A DNA stretch of 64,000 bases from Paraplanobispora siamensis (GTDB lineage: Bacteria; Actinomycetota; Actinomycetes; Streptosporangiales; Streptosporangiaceae). The stretch lies in the NCBI RefSeq assembly GCF_016863175.1, contig NZ_BOOJ01000030.1, positions 1-64,000 of the forward strand, written 5' to 3'. A model generated the notes under the pieces. That model did not search any database and had not been told where the DNA came from. It worked only from the letters and a program-made list of their open reading frames with translations. Positions 1-8,488 of the stretch are shown here, piece after piece (within the stretch, counting starts at the first letter, position 1; each line of letters starts with the position of its first letter). A program made the translations under genes and the position numbers.

Positions 1-190
1 CGGCCCGGATGACCAGCGCCATGACGCCGCCGATCAGGAAGAACACGAACGAGGTGACCATGTAGAGGTGGCCGATGACCTTGTGGTCGGTGCTCGACAA
101 CCAGTTCGCCAGGGCGGCCCCCGTACGACGCCTGACCCGGACGGGCTCGGCGGCCAGTGGTTCTTCGGCGGACGGTTTGTAGGTCGTCAC
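1..190 (-). CDS. ctaD: Cytochrome c oxidase subunit I, N-terminal fragment (aa3-type)
   Basis: Partial gene; only the first 63 codons lie in the window, the rest is beyond the left edge. The translation runs from a charged N-terminal extension into WLSSTDHKVIGHLY and then a hydrophobic segment ending FFLIGGVMALVIRA, the start of helix I in actinobacterial CtaD. The protein is the haem-copper catalytic subunit of the terminal oxidase that reduces oxygen at the plasma membrane; none of its haem or copper ligands are in the visible part. Start is GTG at 190, preceded by a GGAGG-like site at 5-6 nt. The next gene upstream, the ArsR regulator, is on the same strand but 136 nt away and unrelated. 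Confidence 0.9.
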   Translation of the reverse strand, partial: MTTYKPSAEEPLAAEPVRVRRRTGAALANWLSSTDHKVIGHLYMVTSFVFFLIGGVMALVIRA

Positions 191-326
191 CCTGTCCTCC
201 CTCGGACTGCCGAGTCACTGCGGCGCCTCTCATGCTGCGCCGTCGAGCCGCCGGACGCCAGATCTTCCGGCATATCCCTCTGAATCAGTCGTCATGGGGC
301 GCAGCGGACCGGGCCGTCGGGGTCGC

Positions 327-665
327 TCAGTCGTGGCGGGGGATGCCGGAGACCTCGTGGTCGGCGTGGGAGAAGGCCTCCCTGATGAGGGATCGGACGT
401 GGGCGTCCCTGGCCCGGTACAGGATCCGGCGGCCCTGCCTGCGCGTCTGGACCAGCCCCCCGAGGCGGAGCCTGGCCAGATGCTGGGAGACCGAGGGGCG
501 CGCGGCGCCGATGGCCTCGGCCAGCGAGCCGACGTCGTACTCCCCCGAGGAGAGCAGCCACATCAGTTTGAGCCGGGTGCCGTCGCTGAGCATGCGGAAG
601 GCCTCGACGGCCGTCTCCACCTGCCGGTCAGTGGGTCGGTCGTGCTCACTGGGTTGGTCATGCAT
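327..665 (-). CDS. ArsR/SmtB-family metal-sensing repressor with alpha-5 zinc/nickel site
   Basis: 112-residue winged-helix repressor. DGTRLKLMWLL (about 28-38) and the recognition-helix region SVSQHLARLRLGG (about 58-70) are typical of the family. Near the C-terminus the sequence shows D87-x-H89 and H100-x-x-H103, the DxHx10HxxH pattern that forms the alpha-5 metal site of CzrA, NmtR and SmtB. There is no CxCxxC motif of the ArsR/CadC alpha-3 site, so Zn, Ni or Co is more likely than As, Sb or Cd. It is divergently transcribed from a CDF cation exporter with only 85 nt between start codons. By analogy with czrA-czrB it should repress both genes and release DNA when the metal is in excess. 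The specific metal cannot be read from the sequence. Confidence 0.88.
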   Translation of the reverse strand: MHDQPSEHDRPTDRQVETAVEAFRMLSDGTRLKLMWLLSSGEYDVGSLAEAIGAARPSVSQHLARLRLGGLVQTRRQGRRILYRARDAHVRSLIREAFSHADHEVSGIPRHD

Positions 666-690
666 GCCCCGGCACCTGATCCGTTGTCGT

Positions 691-714
691 GTGCGTATAT
701 AACTACATATGATG
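691..714. promoter_or_regulatory. AT-rich candidate operator between ArsR and CDF genes
   Basis: In an otherwise very GC-rich region there is a short AT-rich block with imperfect dyad symmetry, ATAT (697-700), six bases, ATAT (707-710). It lies between the ArsR start (665) and the preferred CDF start (751). This is where an ArsR-family operator overlapping the promoter would be expected. Binding is inferred from position and composition only. Confidence 0.4.
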
Positions 715-750
715 GCCTACCTGGACATTGGCGGCAAACAGGAGCCGAGC

Positions 751-1869
751 ATGTCGGAGCAGCACGACAACGGCCACGGCCACGAGCACGCGGACGGCCA
801 CGACACCGGACACGGTCACGGACACGGTCATGGACACGGGCACGGCCATGGACACGGTCATGGTCATGGTCATGGACACGGCCGGGGGCCCGGCCGGTTG
901 CTGGCGGGCGCCAAGCACCTTCTCACCCCGCACAGCCACGACAGCGCCGACAAGACCGACAGGGCGCTGGAGACCAGCGACCGCGGCATGCGGGTCCTGG
1001 CCGTCTCCTTCGCCGCGCTCATGGTCACCGCCGTCGTCCAGGCGGTCATCGTCGCCTTCTCCGGCTCGGTGGCGCTGCTCGGCGACACCCTGCACAACTT
1101 CGCCGACGCGCTGACCGCGATCCCTCTGGCCATCGCGTTCTCGCTCGGCCGCAGGTCGGCCACCCGCCGCTTCACCTACGGGTACGGCCGGGCCGAGGAC
1201 CTGGCGGGCATCGTCATCGTGCTGCTCATCGCGGTCTCGGCCGGACTGGCGGGGTACGAGGCCGTCCGGCGGCTCGTCGACCCGCAGGAGGTGCGCGCGC
1301 TCGGCTGGGTGGCCGCGGCCGGCTTCGTCGGTTTCCTGGGCAACGAGCTGGTCGCCCGCTACCGCATCAGGGTCGGCCGGGAGATCGGCTCGGCCGCCCT
1401 GGTCGCCGACGGCCTGCACGCCCGCACCGACGGCTTCACCTCTCTGGCCGTCCTCCTCAGCGCCGGCGGCACCGCGATCGGTCTCCCCCTCGCCGACCCG
1501 ATCGTCGGCCTGCTGATCACGGTGGCGATCTGCTTCGTGCTGCGCGACGCCGCCCGGGAGATCTACCAGCGGCTGATGGACGCCGTCGACCCGCACCTGG
1601 TCGAGCAGGCCGAGGAGGTCCTGGCCGCCGTGCCCGGCGTCAGGCGGGTGGAGGCGGTGCGGATGCGCTGGATCGGCCACACGATGCGGGCGGAGGTCGA
1701 CATCCTGGTCGGCCACCGGCTCTCCCTGGTCCAGGCGCACGCCGTGACCGTCGAGGCCGAGCACCGGCTCATCCACGCCATGCCCCGGCTGACGGCCGCC
1801 ACCGTGCACGCCGACCCCGACGGCCCCGCCGGTACCGACCACCACGCCCCCCTGGTCACCCACCGCTAG
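751..1869 (+). CDS. CDF-family divalent metal cation exporter with His-Gly-rich N-terminus
   Basis: Cation diffusion facilitator, expected to export Zn(II), Co(II) or Ni(II) in exchange for protons. Six hydrophobic segments follow a long N-terminal stretch of alternating His and Gly (about residues 8-44). The intramembrane metal-site motifs are visible as HNFAD in the second helix and DGLHARTD in the fifth; a cytoplasmic C-terminal domain follows. An upstream in-frame ATG exists at 709, but it lies inside the AT-rich operator block. ATG 751 has AGGAG at 740-744 with 6-nt spacing, so I use 751 (372 residues). The His-Gly tail may act as a metal buffer or delivery arm; this is inference. It is paired with the divergent ArsR sensor. 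Confidence 0.88.
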   Translation: MSEQHDNGHGHEHADGHDTGHGHGHGHGHGHGHGHGHGHGHGHGRGPGRLLAGAKHLLTPHSHDSADKTDRALETSDRGMRVLAVSFAALMVTAVVQAVIVAFSGSVALLGDTLHNFADALTAIPLAIAFSLGRRSATRRFTYGYGRAEDLAGIVIVLLIAVSAGLAGYEAVRRLVDPQEVRALGWVAAAGFVGFLGNELVARYRIRVGREIGSAALVADGLHARTDGFTSLAVLLSAGGTAIGLPLADPIVGLLITVAICFVLRDAAREIYQRLMDAVDPHLVEQAEEVLAAVPGVRRVEAVRMRWIGHTMRAEVDILVGHRLSLVQAHAVTVEAEHRLIHAMPRLTAATVHADPDGPAGTDHHAPLVTHR

Positions 1870-1932
1870 ACATCCGGGCCGGCTGTCCGATCTCAAGTGT
1901 CCGGTTTCGGGACCCGTGTGAATAATCCAGAT

Positions 1933-4296
1933 GTGACCCGACACTCCAGGCGATCCTTCCTCTGGCTCAGCGGGTTCGCCGGGGCCGGTGCGCTGCTCTC
2001 CGCCGACGCCGCGCGCACACGGGGTGCTCCTTCCCCCGCGCCCTCCCCGCAGACGGCGGCCGCCTTCGCCCCGCTGCGCCGGCGGTGGCGGGAGGTGACG
2101 GCGGGGTCGGGGTTCGACGCGGCGGCGGAGCCGTACCGGACCAGGCTGGCCGCGCTGGGGGCGACGGCGGCCGGTCACCGCGACACCATGGAGCCGACCG
2201 GCGCGTCGCTGTGGCCGGACCTGCCGTTCCCCTCGTTCGTCGCCACCCCGGCGCGGCTGCGGGCCATGGCCCGCGCCTACGTCCTGCCGGGGACCGGGCT
2301 GACCGGTGACGCGGGTCTGGCGGCGGCGGTGGCCGCCGGCGTCGACCACTACCGGCGGCGGGTGTACGCCGCGGGCGCCGACCCGGCCGGCAACTGGTGG
2401 CACTGGCAGATCGGCGTCCCCCGGGCGCTGCTGGACGCGGCGATCCTGATCGGCCCGCACCTGACCGACCGGCGGAGTGAGGCGCTGCGGGAGGCGGTGG
2501 ACCACTTCGTCCCCGAGAGCCGCCTGGACGACTACAGCGGCACCAGCACCGGGGCCAACCGTGTGGACCTGTGCACGGTGACGCTGCTGCGCGCCGTACT
2601 CGGGTCCGATCCGCGCAAGGCCTCGGCGGCGGTCTCGGCCCTGTCCCCGGTCTTCCGTTACGTCTCCGAAGGCGACGGGTTCTACCGGGACGGCTCGTTC
2701 ATCCAGCACACGACCGTCCCCTACCAGGGCGCCTACGGCGCGTCGCTGCTGGCCGGGCTCGCGACGCTGTCCGCGGTGCTGCGCGGCTCGCCGTGGGAGA
2801 TCACCGACCCGTCCCGGCAGGTCGTCCTCGACAGCGTCGAGAGGTCGTTCGCCCCGTTCATCCATGACGGCTTCTGCATGGACCTGGTCCGCGGCCGCGC
2901 GGTCGGCAGGGAGCCGTACGGTGACCACCGGAAGGGACGGGAGATCGCCTCCTCGATCCTGCTGCTGGGAGAGACGGCCTCGGCCGCCGAGCGCGCCCGC
3001 TGGCGGGCCGTGGTCAAGGGATGGGCGCTGCGCGACGCCTCCGTGCCCATGCTGGCGGCGGCCGAGCGCGGTGACCTGGGCTTCCACGCCCGCCTCGCCG
3101 CGATCCTGGACGATGACTCGGTCCCCGCCGCCGGCGAGCCCGCCGGGCACCGGCTGCTGCCGATGAGCGCCCGGGCCGTGCACCGCAGACCGGGCTGGTG
3201 CGCGGGGCTCAGCATGGCCTCCGACCGGATCGGCCACTACGAACACGGCAACGGCGAGAACCTGCGCGGCTGGCACACCGGCTCGGGGATGCTCTACTGG
3301 TGGGCCGAGGGTCACGGCGACCAGTACTCCGACTCCTTCTGGTCCACCGTCGACCCCTACCGCCTGCCGGGCACGACCGTCTCCACCCGGCGGCTGGCCG
3401 ACGGCGCCGGGCGGGGGTGGGGCGACACCTGCCCGCCGGCCCGCTGGGCAGGCGGCGCCACCGACGGCGTGTACGCCACGGTCGGCCAGCACCTGTACGG
3501 CTTCGAGAGCACGATGGAGGCCTTCAAGTCGTGGGTCTTCCTCGACGACGCCGTGGTCTGCCTGGGCGCGGGCATCACCGGCGAGGACGGCGTGCCGGTC
3601 GAGACCGTCGTGGACAACCGCAGGACCGGGGCGCGGCTCACCGTGGGCGGCGGCGCGGGCGCGGGGTCGGGCACGGGGGCGGGGACGGGTACAGGGGCGG
3701 GCTGGGCGCACCTGGAGGGCCACGGCGGTTACGTCCTGCTCGGCGGCGGCCCCCTGCGCACGCTGCGCGAGAAGCGCGCCGCAGGCGGACGCGCGGCCGG
3801 TTCTGCCGCTGCGACCAGAGAGTACGTGACGCTCTGGCTCGACCACGGCGTCGATCCCCGCTCGGCCGGCTACCTCTATCTCCTCCTGCCCGGTGCGACC
3901 CGGGCCGAGACCGCCGCCCGCGCCGCCGCCCCCGGCTGGGCGGGCGTGCTCGCCAACACCTCCCGCCTGCAGGCCGTGCGGATCCCGTCGCTGGGGATCA
4001 CCGCGGCCAACTTCTGGAACGACGGGACCGCGGGCGACCTGGCCGCCTCCGCGCCGTGCGCGGTCCTGGTCAGGGAGCGCGGCGACGGTACGGCCACGCT
4101 GAGCGTCTCGGATCCCCGCCGCGACCTGGACGAGCTGACCGTGACCTGGAACCGGCCGGTGTCCGGGGTGCTCCGCGGGCACCGCCTCCTGACCCGCGTC
4201 ACCACCGGCGAGCGGCTCGTCCTCGCCTTCGGCCGCCTGGCGGACCGGGGCGGCGCCTCGCACACGGTCACCGTACGGCTGAGCCCGCCGGTGTGA
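1933..4296 (+). CDS. Secreted polysaccharide lyase family 8 (hyaluronate/chondroitin/xanthan lyase-like)
   Basis: About 787 residues. A twin-arginine signal (HSRRSFLWLSGFAGAGALL) indicates folded export. The PL8 alpha/alpha-toroid is recognisable from NWWHWQIGVPRALLDA, TGANRVDLC (catalytic Asn), SFIQHTTVPYQGAYG (catalytic His and Tyr) and HGNGENLRGWHTGSGMLYWW, followed by the beta-sandwich domains. PL8 enzymes cleave uronate-containing polysaccharides by beta-elimination; whether this one acts on hyaluronan, chondroitin or xanthan cannot be told. A Gly/Ala/Thr-rich loop is encoded around 3650-3705. No start has a convincing ribosome site: GTG 1897, 1918 and 1933 are in frame. I prefer 1933 because it gives a compact Tat signal and lies 6 nt after AATAAT (1921-1926), which could serve as the -10 of a leaderless transcript. 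The stop region is a 14-nt sequence repeated about three times (4280-4322). Confidence 0.85.
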   Translation: MTRHSRRSFLWLSGFAGAGALLSADAARTRGAPSPAPSPQTAAAFAPLRRRWREVTAGSGFDAAAEPYRTRLAALGATAAGHRDTMEPTGASLWPDLPFPSFVATPARLRAMARAYVLPGTGLTGDAGLAAAVAAGVDHYRRRVYAAGADPAGNWWHWQIGVPRALLDAAILIGPHLTDRRSEALREAVDHFVPESRLDDYSGTSTGANRVDLCTVTLLRAVLGSDPRKASAAVSALSPVFRYVSEGDGFYRDGSFIQHTTVPYQGAYGASLLAGLATLSAVLRGSPWEITDPSRQVVLDSVERSFAPFIHDGFCMDLVRGRAVGREPYGDHRKGREIASSILLLGETASAAERARWRAVVKGWALRDASVPMLAAAERGDLGFHARLAAILDDDSVPAAGEPAGHRLLPMSARAVHRRPGWCAGLSMASDRIGHYEHGNGENLRGWHTGSGMLYWWAEGHGDQYSDSFWSTVDPYRLPGTTVSTRRLADGAGRGWGDTCPPARWAGGATDGVYATVGQHLYGFESTMEAFKSWVFLDDAVVCLGAGITGEDGVPVETVVDNRRTGARLTVGGGAGAGSGTGAGTGTGAGWAHLEGHGGYVLLGGGPLRTLREKRAAGGRAAGSAAATREYVTLWLDHGVDPRSAGYLYLLLPGATRAETAARAAAPGWAGVLANTSRLQAVRIPSLGITAANFWNDGTAGDLAASAPCAVLVRERGDGTATLSVSDPRRDLDELTVTWNRPVSGVLRGHRLLTRVTTGERLVLAFGRLADRGGASHTVTVRLSPPV

Positions 4297-4348
4297 GCCC
4301 GCCAGTGTGAGCCCGCCGGTGCGACCGTCCCGTCCGCCGCCCGCGCGA

Positions 4349-4996
4349 TCAGGCGGCGTGGGGCGGCAGGCCGAGCCGGGCCCGGATCTCCTGCTGGACC
4401 TCGAACTTGCCGGCCCTGGCGTCGATCTCCACGACGTACTCCTTGCGCCGGAACAGCTCCAGCACGGGGTCGGTCTTCTCGTGGTAGTCGCGCAGCCGCG
4501 TGGCGAGGGCCTCGGGGGTGTCGTCCTCACGCGTGACGAGCTCGCCGCCGCAGACGTCGCACGTGCCCTCGACCTCGGGCCGGTGGGCGATCAGGTTGTA
4601 GTCCATGCCGCACCGCGAGCACAGCCGCCGGGCGAGCACGCGCCGCCGTACCTCCTCGTCGGGCAGGTCGAGATAGATCACGCCGTCGATGTCGTAGCTC
4701 TCCAGGAAGAACTCGGCCTGGCGCCGGTTGCGCGGGAACCCGTCGACGATGAATCCGTAGTTCCAGTCGTGCCACTGGAGCCTGGTGCCGACGACGTCCT
4801 CGACCAGGTCGTCGCCCACCAGCTCACCCGCGGCGACCACCCGGCGGACCTGGGCGCCGATCTTGGTGTGGTTCTTGACGTGCCAGCGGAAGATATCGCC
4901 GACGCTGATGTGCACCAGATCGAGGTCGGCGGCGAGCAACGTGCTCTGGGTGCCCTTGCCGCTCCCCTGAACTCCCATGATCACGTATTTCCGCAT
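4349..4996 (-). CDS. Adenylate kinase family protein with zinc-type LID
   Basis: 215 residues. The P-loop is GVQGSGKGTQ, the NMP-binding region and DGFPRNRRQAEFF follow, and the LID carries four cysteines in CSRC and CDVC, the zinc-stabilised LID of many Gram-positive kinases. It should interconvert ATP+AMP and 2 ADP, or act on a related nucleotide. It stands alone rather than in the ribosomal-protein/secY cluster where the housekeeping adk lies, and its P-loop differs from the usual GPPGAGKGTQ. It is therefore probably a second, paralogous kinase. ATG 4996 has GGAG at a good distance; a GTG two codons upstream (5002) is too close to that site. Confidence 0.85.
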   Translation of the reverse strand: MRKYVIMGVQGSGKGTQSTLLAADLDLVHISVGDIFRWHVKNHTKIGAQVRRVVAAGELVGDDLVEDVVGTRLQWHDWNYGFIVDGFPRNRRQAEFFLESYDIDGVIYLDLPDEEVRRRVLARRLCSRCGMDYNLIAHRPEVEGTCDVCGGELVTREDDTPEALATRLRDYHEKTDPVLELFRRKEYVVEIDARAGKFEVQQEIRARLGLPPHAA

Positions 4997-5163
4997 CGTC
5001 ACTCTCCGCCGGGCGCATGCCGTTCGTCTTCAGGCATTCGTCACCATCCCACCTGACTCCGTACCTGCGGAACCGGACACCGGCGCGACACGCCGATGTC
5101 CGGTGGAGAGCGCGGGTCCAGCGGGAGTACGGGCGCAGCGGAGAGTACGCCCGGGACGCGGGA

Positions 5164-5206
5164 GGGCCGGTCGGGACGGCCGCCACCTCCGGACCGGCCC
5201 CGTCCC
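5164..5206 (-). terminator. Candidate hairpin downstream of the liv-type ABC operon
   Basis: Just past the stop of the substrate-binding protein there are two alternative inverted repeats: GGGCCGGT (5164-5171) with ACCGGCCC (5193-5200), and CGGGACGG (5172-5179) with CCGTCCCG (5199-5206). Either could terminate the operon. There is no clear T-run. Confidence 0.35.
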
Positions 5207-5212
5207 GCGGTT

Positions 5213-6490
5213 TCAGTTGGTCAGGGGACCGAACTCCTTACGGGTGTCGATCACCTCGCCGAAGAGCTCCCACCGCTCGCCCTTGAACCTCATGAGCTGC
5301 ATGGACTCGATGGGGAAGCCGTCGTCGGCCCCGGTGGTCATCGTCACGCCCGGCAGCAGCATGCCGACCTGGACGTTGTCGAGCGCGCGCACGGCGTCGC
5401 GCAGTCCCTCACGCGTCGGGCACTTCACCGACTCCATCGCCTTGTGGAAGCTGCTGGCCACCGCCCATCCGAAGGTGTGGTACGGAATGGTGGGGTCGGC
5501 GCCGGGGGCGTACTGCTTCATCTTCGCGTAGTAGAGCATCATCTCCGGATCGCTCTTCCACTGCGGGTCGTTGGGGTCCTTGTAGTAGGTGGCGGACACG
5601 ATGCCCTGCACGTTCTTGAAGCCGACCGGCTTGAGCACGGTGATGGAGGCCGCGACGTTGTTGACGATGTGCAGCGGGTTCCAGCCCGTGTTCTTGGCGT
5701 CGGCCGCCAGCGCCTGGGAGCCGAACTTCGGTGTCGTGATGTTGAGGAACACATCGGCTTCGGACTCGGCGAGGTTGCGCATCTGCGGGTCGATGCTCGG
5801 GTCGGTGACCTCGTAGCTCTGCTCGGCGACCACCTTGATCCGGCTGCCGTCGATGGCCCGCTGGAACCCGCCGAACAGGTCCTTGCCGAAGTCGTCGTTC
5901 TGGTACAGCACCGCCACCTTGGCGTCGGGGCGCTCCTGCTTGAGGTACTGCGCGTAGACGCGGGCCTCGGAGACGTAGTTCGGCTGCCAGCCGATGGTCC
6001 ACGGGTGCGCGGTGTCGGTGCCCCACTTCGAGGCGCCGGTCGCCACGAAGATCTGCGGGACCTTGCGCTGGTTGGCGTAGTCCCAGGTCGCCGTGGTCGA
6101 GGGCGTGCCCAGCGTCTGGAACAGCGCGAATACCTGCTCCTGCTCGACGAGCCTGCGCGCCTCCTCCACGGCCTTGGGCGGCTGGTAGCCGTCGTCGCGC
6201 ACCACGAACTCGACCTTGCGCCCGCCGATCCCGTTCTTCTCCGCGTTGACGTAGTCGAAGTACGCCTTGATGCCCTTGGGGATGTCGCCGTAGGCGGAGG
6301 CGGGACCGGACAGCGGGTAGATGCCGCCGAGCTTGATGCTCGTGTCCGTGATGCCGGTGGTCTGCTGCCCCTGGCACTGGCCGGCGGCCGTCGTGGAGCC
6401 GGTCTGGGCCTCCTGTCGTCCTCCGCAGGCCGCCGCGGCGAGCAGCATCGCCGCCGTCATCGCCGTGCAGCCGATGGCAGATAGCCGCAT
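5213..6490 (-). CDS. ABC transporter substrate-binding lipoprotein, branched-chain amino acid (LivK) type
   Basis: 425 residues with a lipoprotein signal (LLAAAACGG lipobox, mature Cys about 22) and a periplasmic-binding-protein type 1 fold: GIYPLSGPASAYGDIPKG, then NGIGGRKVEFVVRDDGYQP, typical of the LivK/HAAT family. It captures the ligand outside the membrane for the two permeases and two ATPases encoded upstream. It is the last gene of the operon, with only 3 nt to the permease gene before it. Family members bind branched-chain amino acids, but also amides, urea, aromatic acids and other small acids, so the ligand is open. The divergent PucR regulator and adjacent acyl-CoA synthetase suggest a carboxylic-acid substrate; that is inference. 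Confidence 0.85.
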   Translation of the reverse strand: MRLSAIGCTAMTAAMLLAAAACGGRQEAQTGSTTAAGQCQGQQTTGITDTSIKLGGIYPLSGPASAYGDIPKGIKAYFDYVNAEKNGIGGRKVEFVVRDDGYQPPKAVEEARRLVEQEQVFALFQTLGTPSTTATWDYANQRKVPQIFVATGASKWGTDTAHPWTIGWQPNYVSEARVYAQYLKQERPDAKVAVLYQNDDFGKDLFGGFQRAIDGSRIKVVAEQSYEVTDPSIDPQMRNLAESEADVFLNITTPKFGSQALAADAKNTGWNPLHIVNNVAASITVLKPVGFKNVQGIVSATYYKDPNDPQWKSDPEMMLYYAKMKQYAPGADPTIPYHTFGWAVASSFHKAMESVKCPTREGLRDAVRALDNVQVGMLLPGVTMTTGADDGFPIESMQLMRFKGERWELFGEVIDTRKEFGPLTN

Positions 6491-6493
6491 TTC

Positions 6494-7528
6494 TTACTCC
6501 TTCCGGAGGATCCTCTTGGTCGAGCGCGCCAGGCGTCCCGCCAGACCGGCGAGACCGGTCGGGGCGACGTACATCACCACGATGATCAGCAAGCCGAAAA
6601 TGACGCCGGGGGCGGCGTCGTTGATGTCCTGGGAGATGCTGGGCACGAACATCACGAAGAGCCCGCCGAGCAGCGGCCCCGCGAACGAGCCGAGACCGCC
6701 GACGACGAGGCCCGCCAGCAGGGTGATCGAGAGCGTGACGGCGAACGAGTCCGGCGAGACGAACCCGATGACCCATGTGTATACGCAGCCCGCCGCGCCC
6801 GCGAACATCGCGCTCCAGGCGAAGGCCAGCCGCTTGTAGAACGGCAGCCGCACGCCCATGACCTCGGCCGCCGTCTCGTTGTCCCGTACGGCGTGCAGCG
6901 CCCGGCCGACGCGCGAGCGCAGCAGGCCGTGGGCCAGCAGGAAGGCGGCGACGGTCACGGCCAGCGCCAGGAAGTACAGCCACTGGTCCTCGGCCAGCCC
7001 CGTCCACGCCGGCGGCGCCGGCTTGGGGAGCGTCAGCCCCATGGAGCCGCCGGTCACCGACTCGAACCGCTTGAGCAGCGGCACCAGGAAGATCGCGATG
7101 GCCAGCGTCACGAGGGCCAGATAGAGCCCGCGCAGCCGTACGGCGGGCAGGCCGAGACCCAGGCCGAGCACGAACGCCAGCCCGGCGGCGACCGGCAGGG
7201 TCACCAGGTGCGGCACGTCCCACCGGTCGAGCATGATCGCGGCCCCGTAGGCGCCCACGGCCATGAACGCGCCGTGGCCCAGGGAGATCTGGCCGGCGTG
7301 GCCGACCAGGAGGTTCAGCCCCAGCAGCGCCACCGCGTAGACCAGCACCATGGTGAGCTGGAAGACCCGGAAGGGCACGAGCTGGAACGGCGCGTAGCAG
7401 GCCAGCACCAGCAGCACCGCCACCGCCGGCCGGCGCCAGCCGGCGCCGGTGACGCGCGCCAGGACCCCGCCCCGGGCGGGCGCCGCCGCCGGCGCCGGCT
7501 TGTCCGTCACTTCCGTCGGTCCGCTCAT
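6494..7528 (-). CDS. ABC transporter permease, LivM type
   Basis: 344 residues, about 8-10 hydrophobic helices, with the LivM-family signature NLLVGHAGQISLGHGAFMAVGAY split across the first third, and the cytoplasmic coupling loop LHAVRDNETAAEVMGV. It forms the transmembrane channel with the LivH-type permease. It begins at ATG 7528 and lies 77 nt after the livH-type gene, the only sizeable gap in the operon; that gap holds a short GAGCGAAGC repeat. Confidence 0.88.
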   Translation of the reverse strand: MSGPTEVTDKPAPAAAPARGGVLARVTGAGWRRPAVAVLLVLACYAPFQLVPFRVFQLTMVLVYAVALLGLNLLVGHAGQISLGHGAFMAVGAYGAAIMLDRWDVPHLVTLPVAAGLAFVLGLGLGLPAVRLRGLYLALVTLAIAIFLVPLLKRFESVTGGSMGLTLPKPAPPAWTGLAEDQWLYFLALAVTVAAFLLAHGLLRSRVGRALHAVRDNETAAEVMGVRLPFYKRLAFAWSAMFAGAAGCVYTWVIGFVSPDSFAVTLSITLLAGLVVGGLGSFAGPLLGGLFVMFVPSISQDINDAAPGVIFGLLIIVVMYVAPTGLAGLAGRLARSTKRILRKE

Positions 7529-7573
7529 GCGATCTCCTCGCCTGACGGCTCGGAGCCCGCATCCGCGGACACT

Positions 7574-7612
7574 CTGCGCCTATTGATTCGCTCGCTTCGC
7601 TCGCTCATACGC
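7574..7612. repeat. Short GAGCGAAGC-type intergenic repeat
   Basis: On the minus strand the sequence reads GAGCGAGCGAAGCGAGCG followed by AATCAATAGG, directly after the LivH-type stop region. It contains GCGAAGC, a heptamer known to form an exceptionally stable mini-hairpin in single-stranded DNA. I regard it as a dispersed intergenic element between two cotranscribed permease genes; a role in differential mRNA stability is speculative. Confidence 0.35.
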
Positions 7613-8486
7613 GTTCCACCGCCGCTCTGCCGAACAGGCCCTGCGGCCGTACCAGAAGCACGCCGAGGATGATGACCAGCGGAACCCCGATCTTGAGGTC
7701 GGATCCGATGAAGCCCACGTACGCCCCGGCGAGCGTCTCGGCGACGCCGACGATCAGGCCGCCCGCCACCGCCCCCGCCGGGCTGTCGAACCCGCCGAGG
7801 GTCGCCGCGGCGAAGGCGTAGATGAGGACGCCGCCCATCATGTTGGGTTCCAGGAACAGCAGCGGCGCCACCAGGATCCCCGAGACCGCGCCGACCGTGG
7901 CCGCCAGGCCCCAGCCGAGCGCGAGCGTCCAGCCGACCCGGATGCCGACCAGCCGGGCCGACTCGGGGTTGGTCGCCACGGCGCGCATCCCCAGGCCGAT
8001 CTTGGTGTGCTGGAACAGCAGGTACAGCAGGCCCATGACGACCCCGACCACGGCGAGGATCCCCAGCGTCGAGAACCCCACGGTGAGCCCGCCGGCCTCG
8101 ATCGCGCCGCCCGGGAACGGGTTGGGGAAGTCCTTGATCAGGAACGTCCAGATCCACCCGGCGGCGGCGTTGACGAAGATGAACAGCCCCACGCTGACGA
8201 TCACCACGGTCAGCTCGTGGGCGCCCTCCACGGGACGGATGAGCACCCGCTCGATGAGCATGCCGCCCGCGAAGGACACCGCCAGCGTGAGCACCAGGGC
8301 CAGCCAGAACGGCATGCCCCCGGCGACGAACTGCCAGGCGATGTAGGTGGAGAACATCGCCATCTCACCCTGGGCGAAGTTGACGATCCCGGTGAACTGG
8401 TAGATCAGCACCAGGGCGAGGGCGAGGCTGGCGTAGATCGCCCCGGCGCCGAGGCCCTCGATGATCTGCTGCAGGAATCCGGCCAC
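7605..8486 (-). CDS. ABC transporter permease, LivH type
   Basis: 293 residues, about eight hydrophobic helices. GLGAGAIYASLALALVLIYQ near the N-terminus and NFAQGEMAMFSTYIAWQ match LivH-family permeases. GTG 8486 starts immediately after the LivF-type stop at 8489, so the two are translationally coupled. It partners the LivM-type permease. Confidence 0.88.
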   Translation of the reverse strand: MAGFLQQIIEGLGAGAIYASLALALVLIYQFTGIVNFAQGEMAMFSTYIAWQFVAGGMPFWLALVLTLAVSFAGGMLIERVLIRPVEGAHELTVVIVSVGLFIFVNAAAGWIWTFLIKDFPNPFPGGAIEAGGLTVGFSTLGILAVVGVVMGLLYLLFQHTKIGLGMRAVATNPESARLVGIRVGWTLALGWGLAATVGAVSGILVAPLLFLEPNMMGGVLIYAFAAATLGGFDSPAGAVAGGLIVGVAETLAGAYVGFIGSDLKIGVPLVIILGVLLVRPQGLFGRAAVERV

Positions 8487-8488
8487 GG

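Noticed and set aside
703-4530. 1275-codon open frame antisense to the CDF and PL8 genes
   Set aside because: Composition is Gly/Arg/Pro-rich without any domain, as expected for the complementary frame of high-GC coding DNA; both sense genes have clear families.
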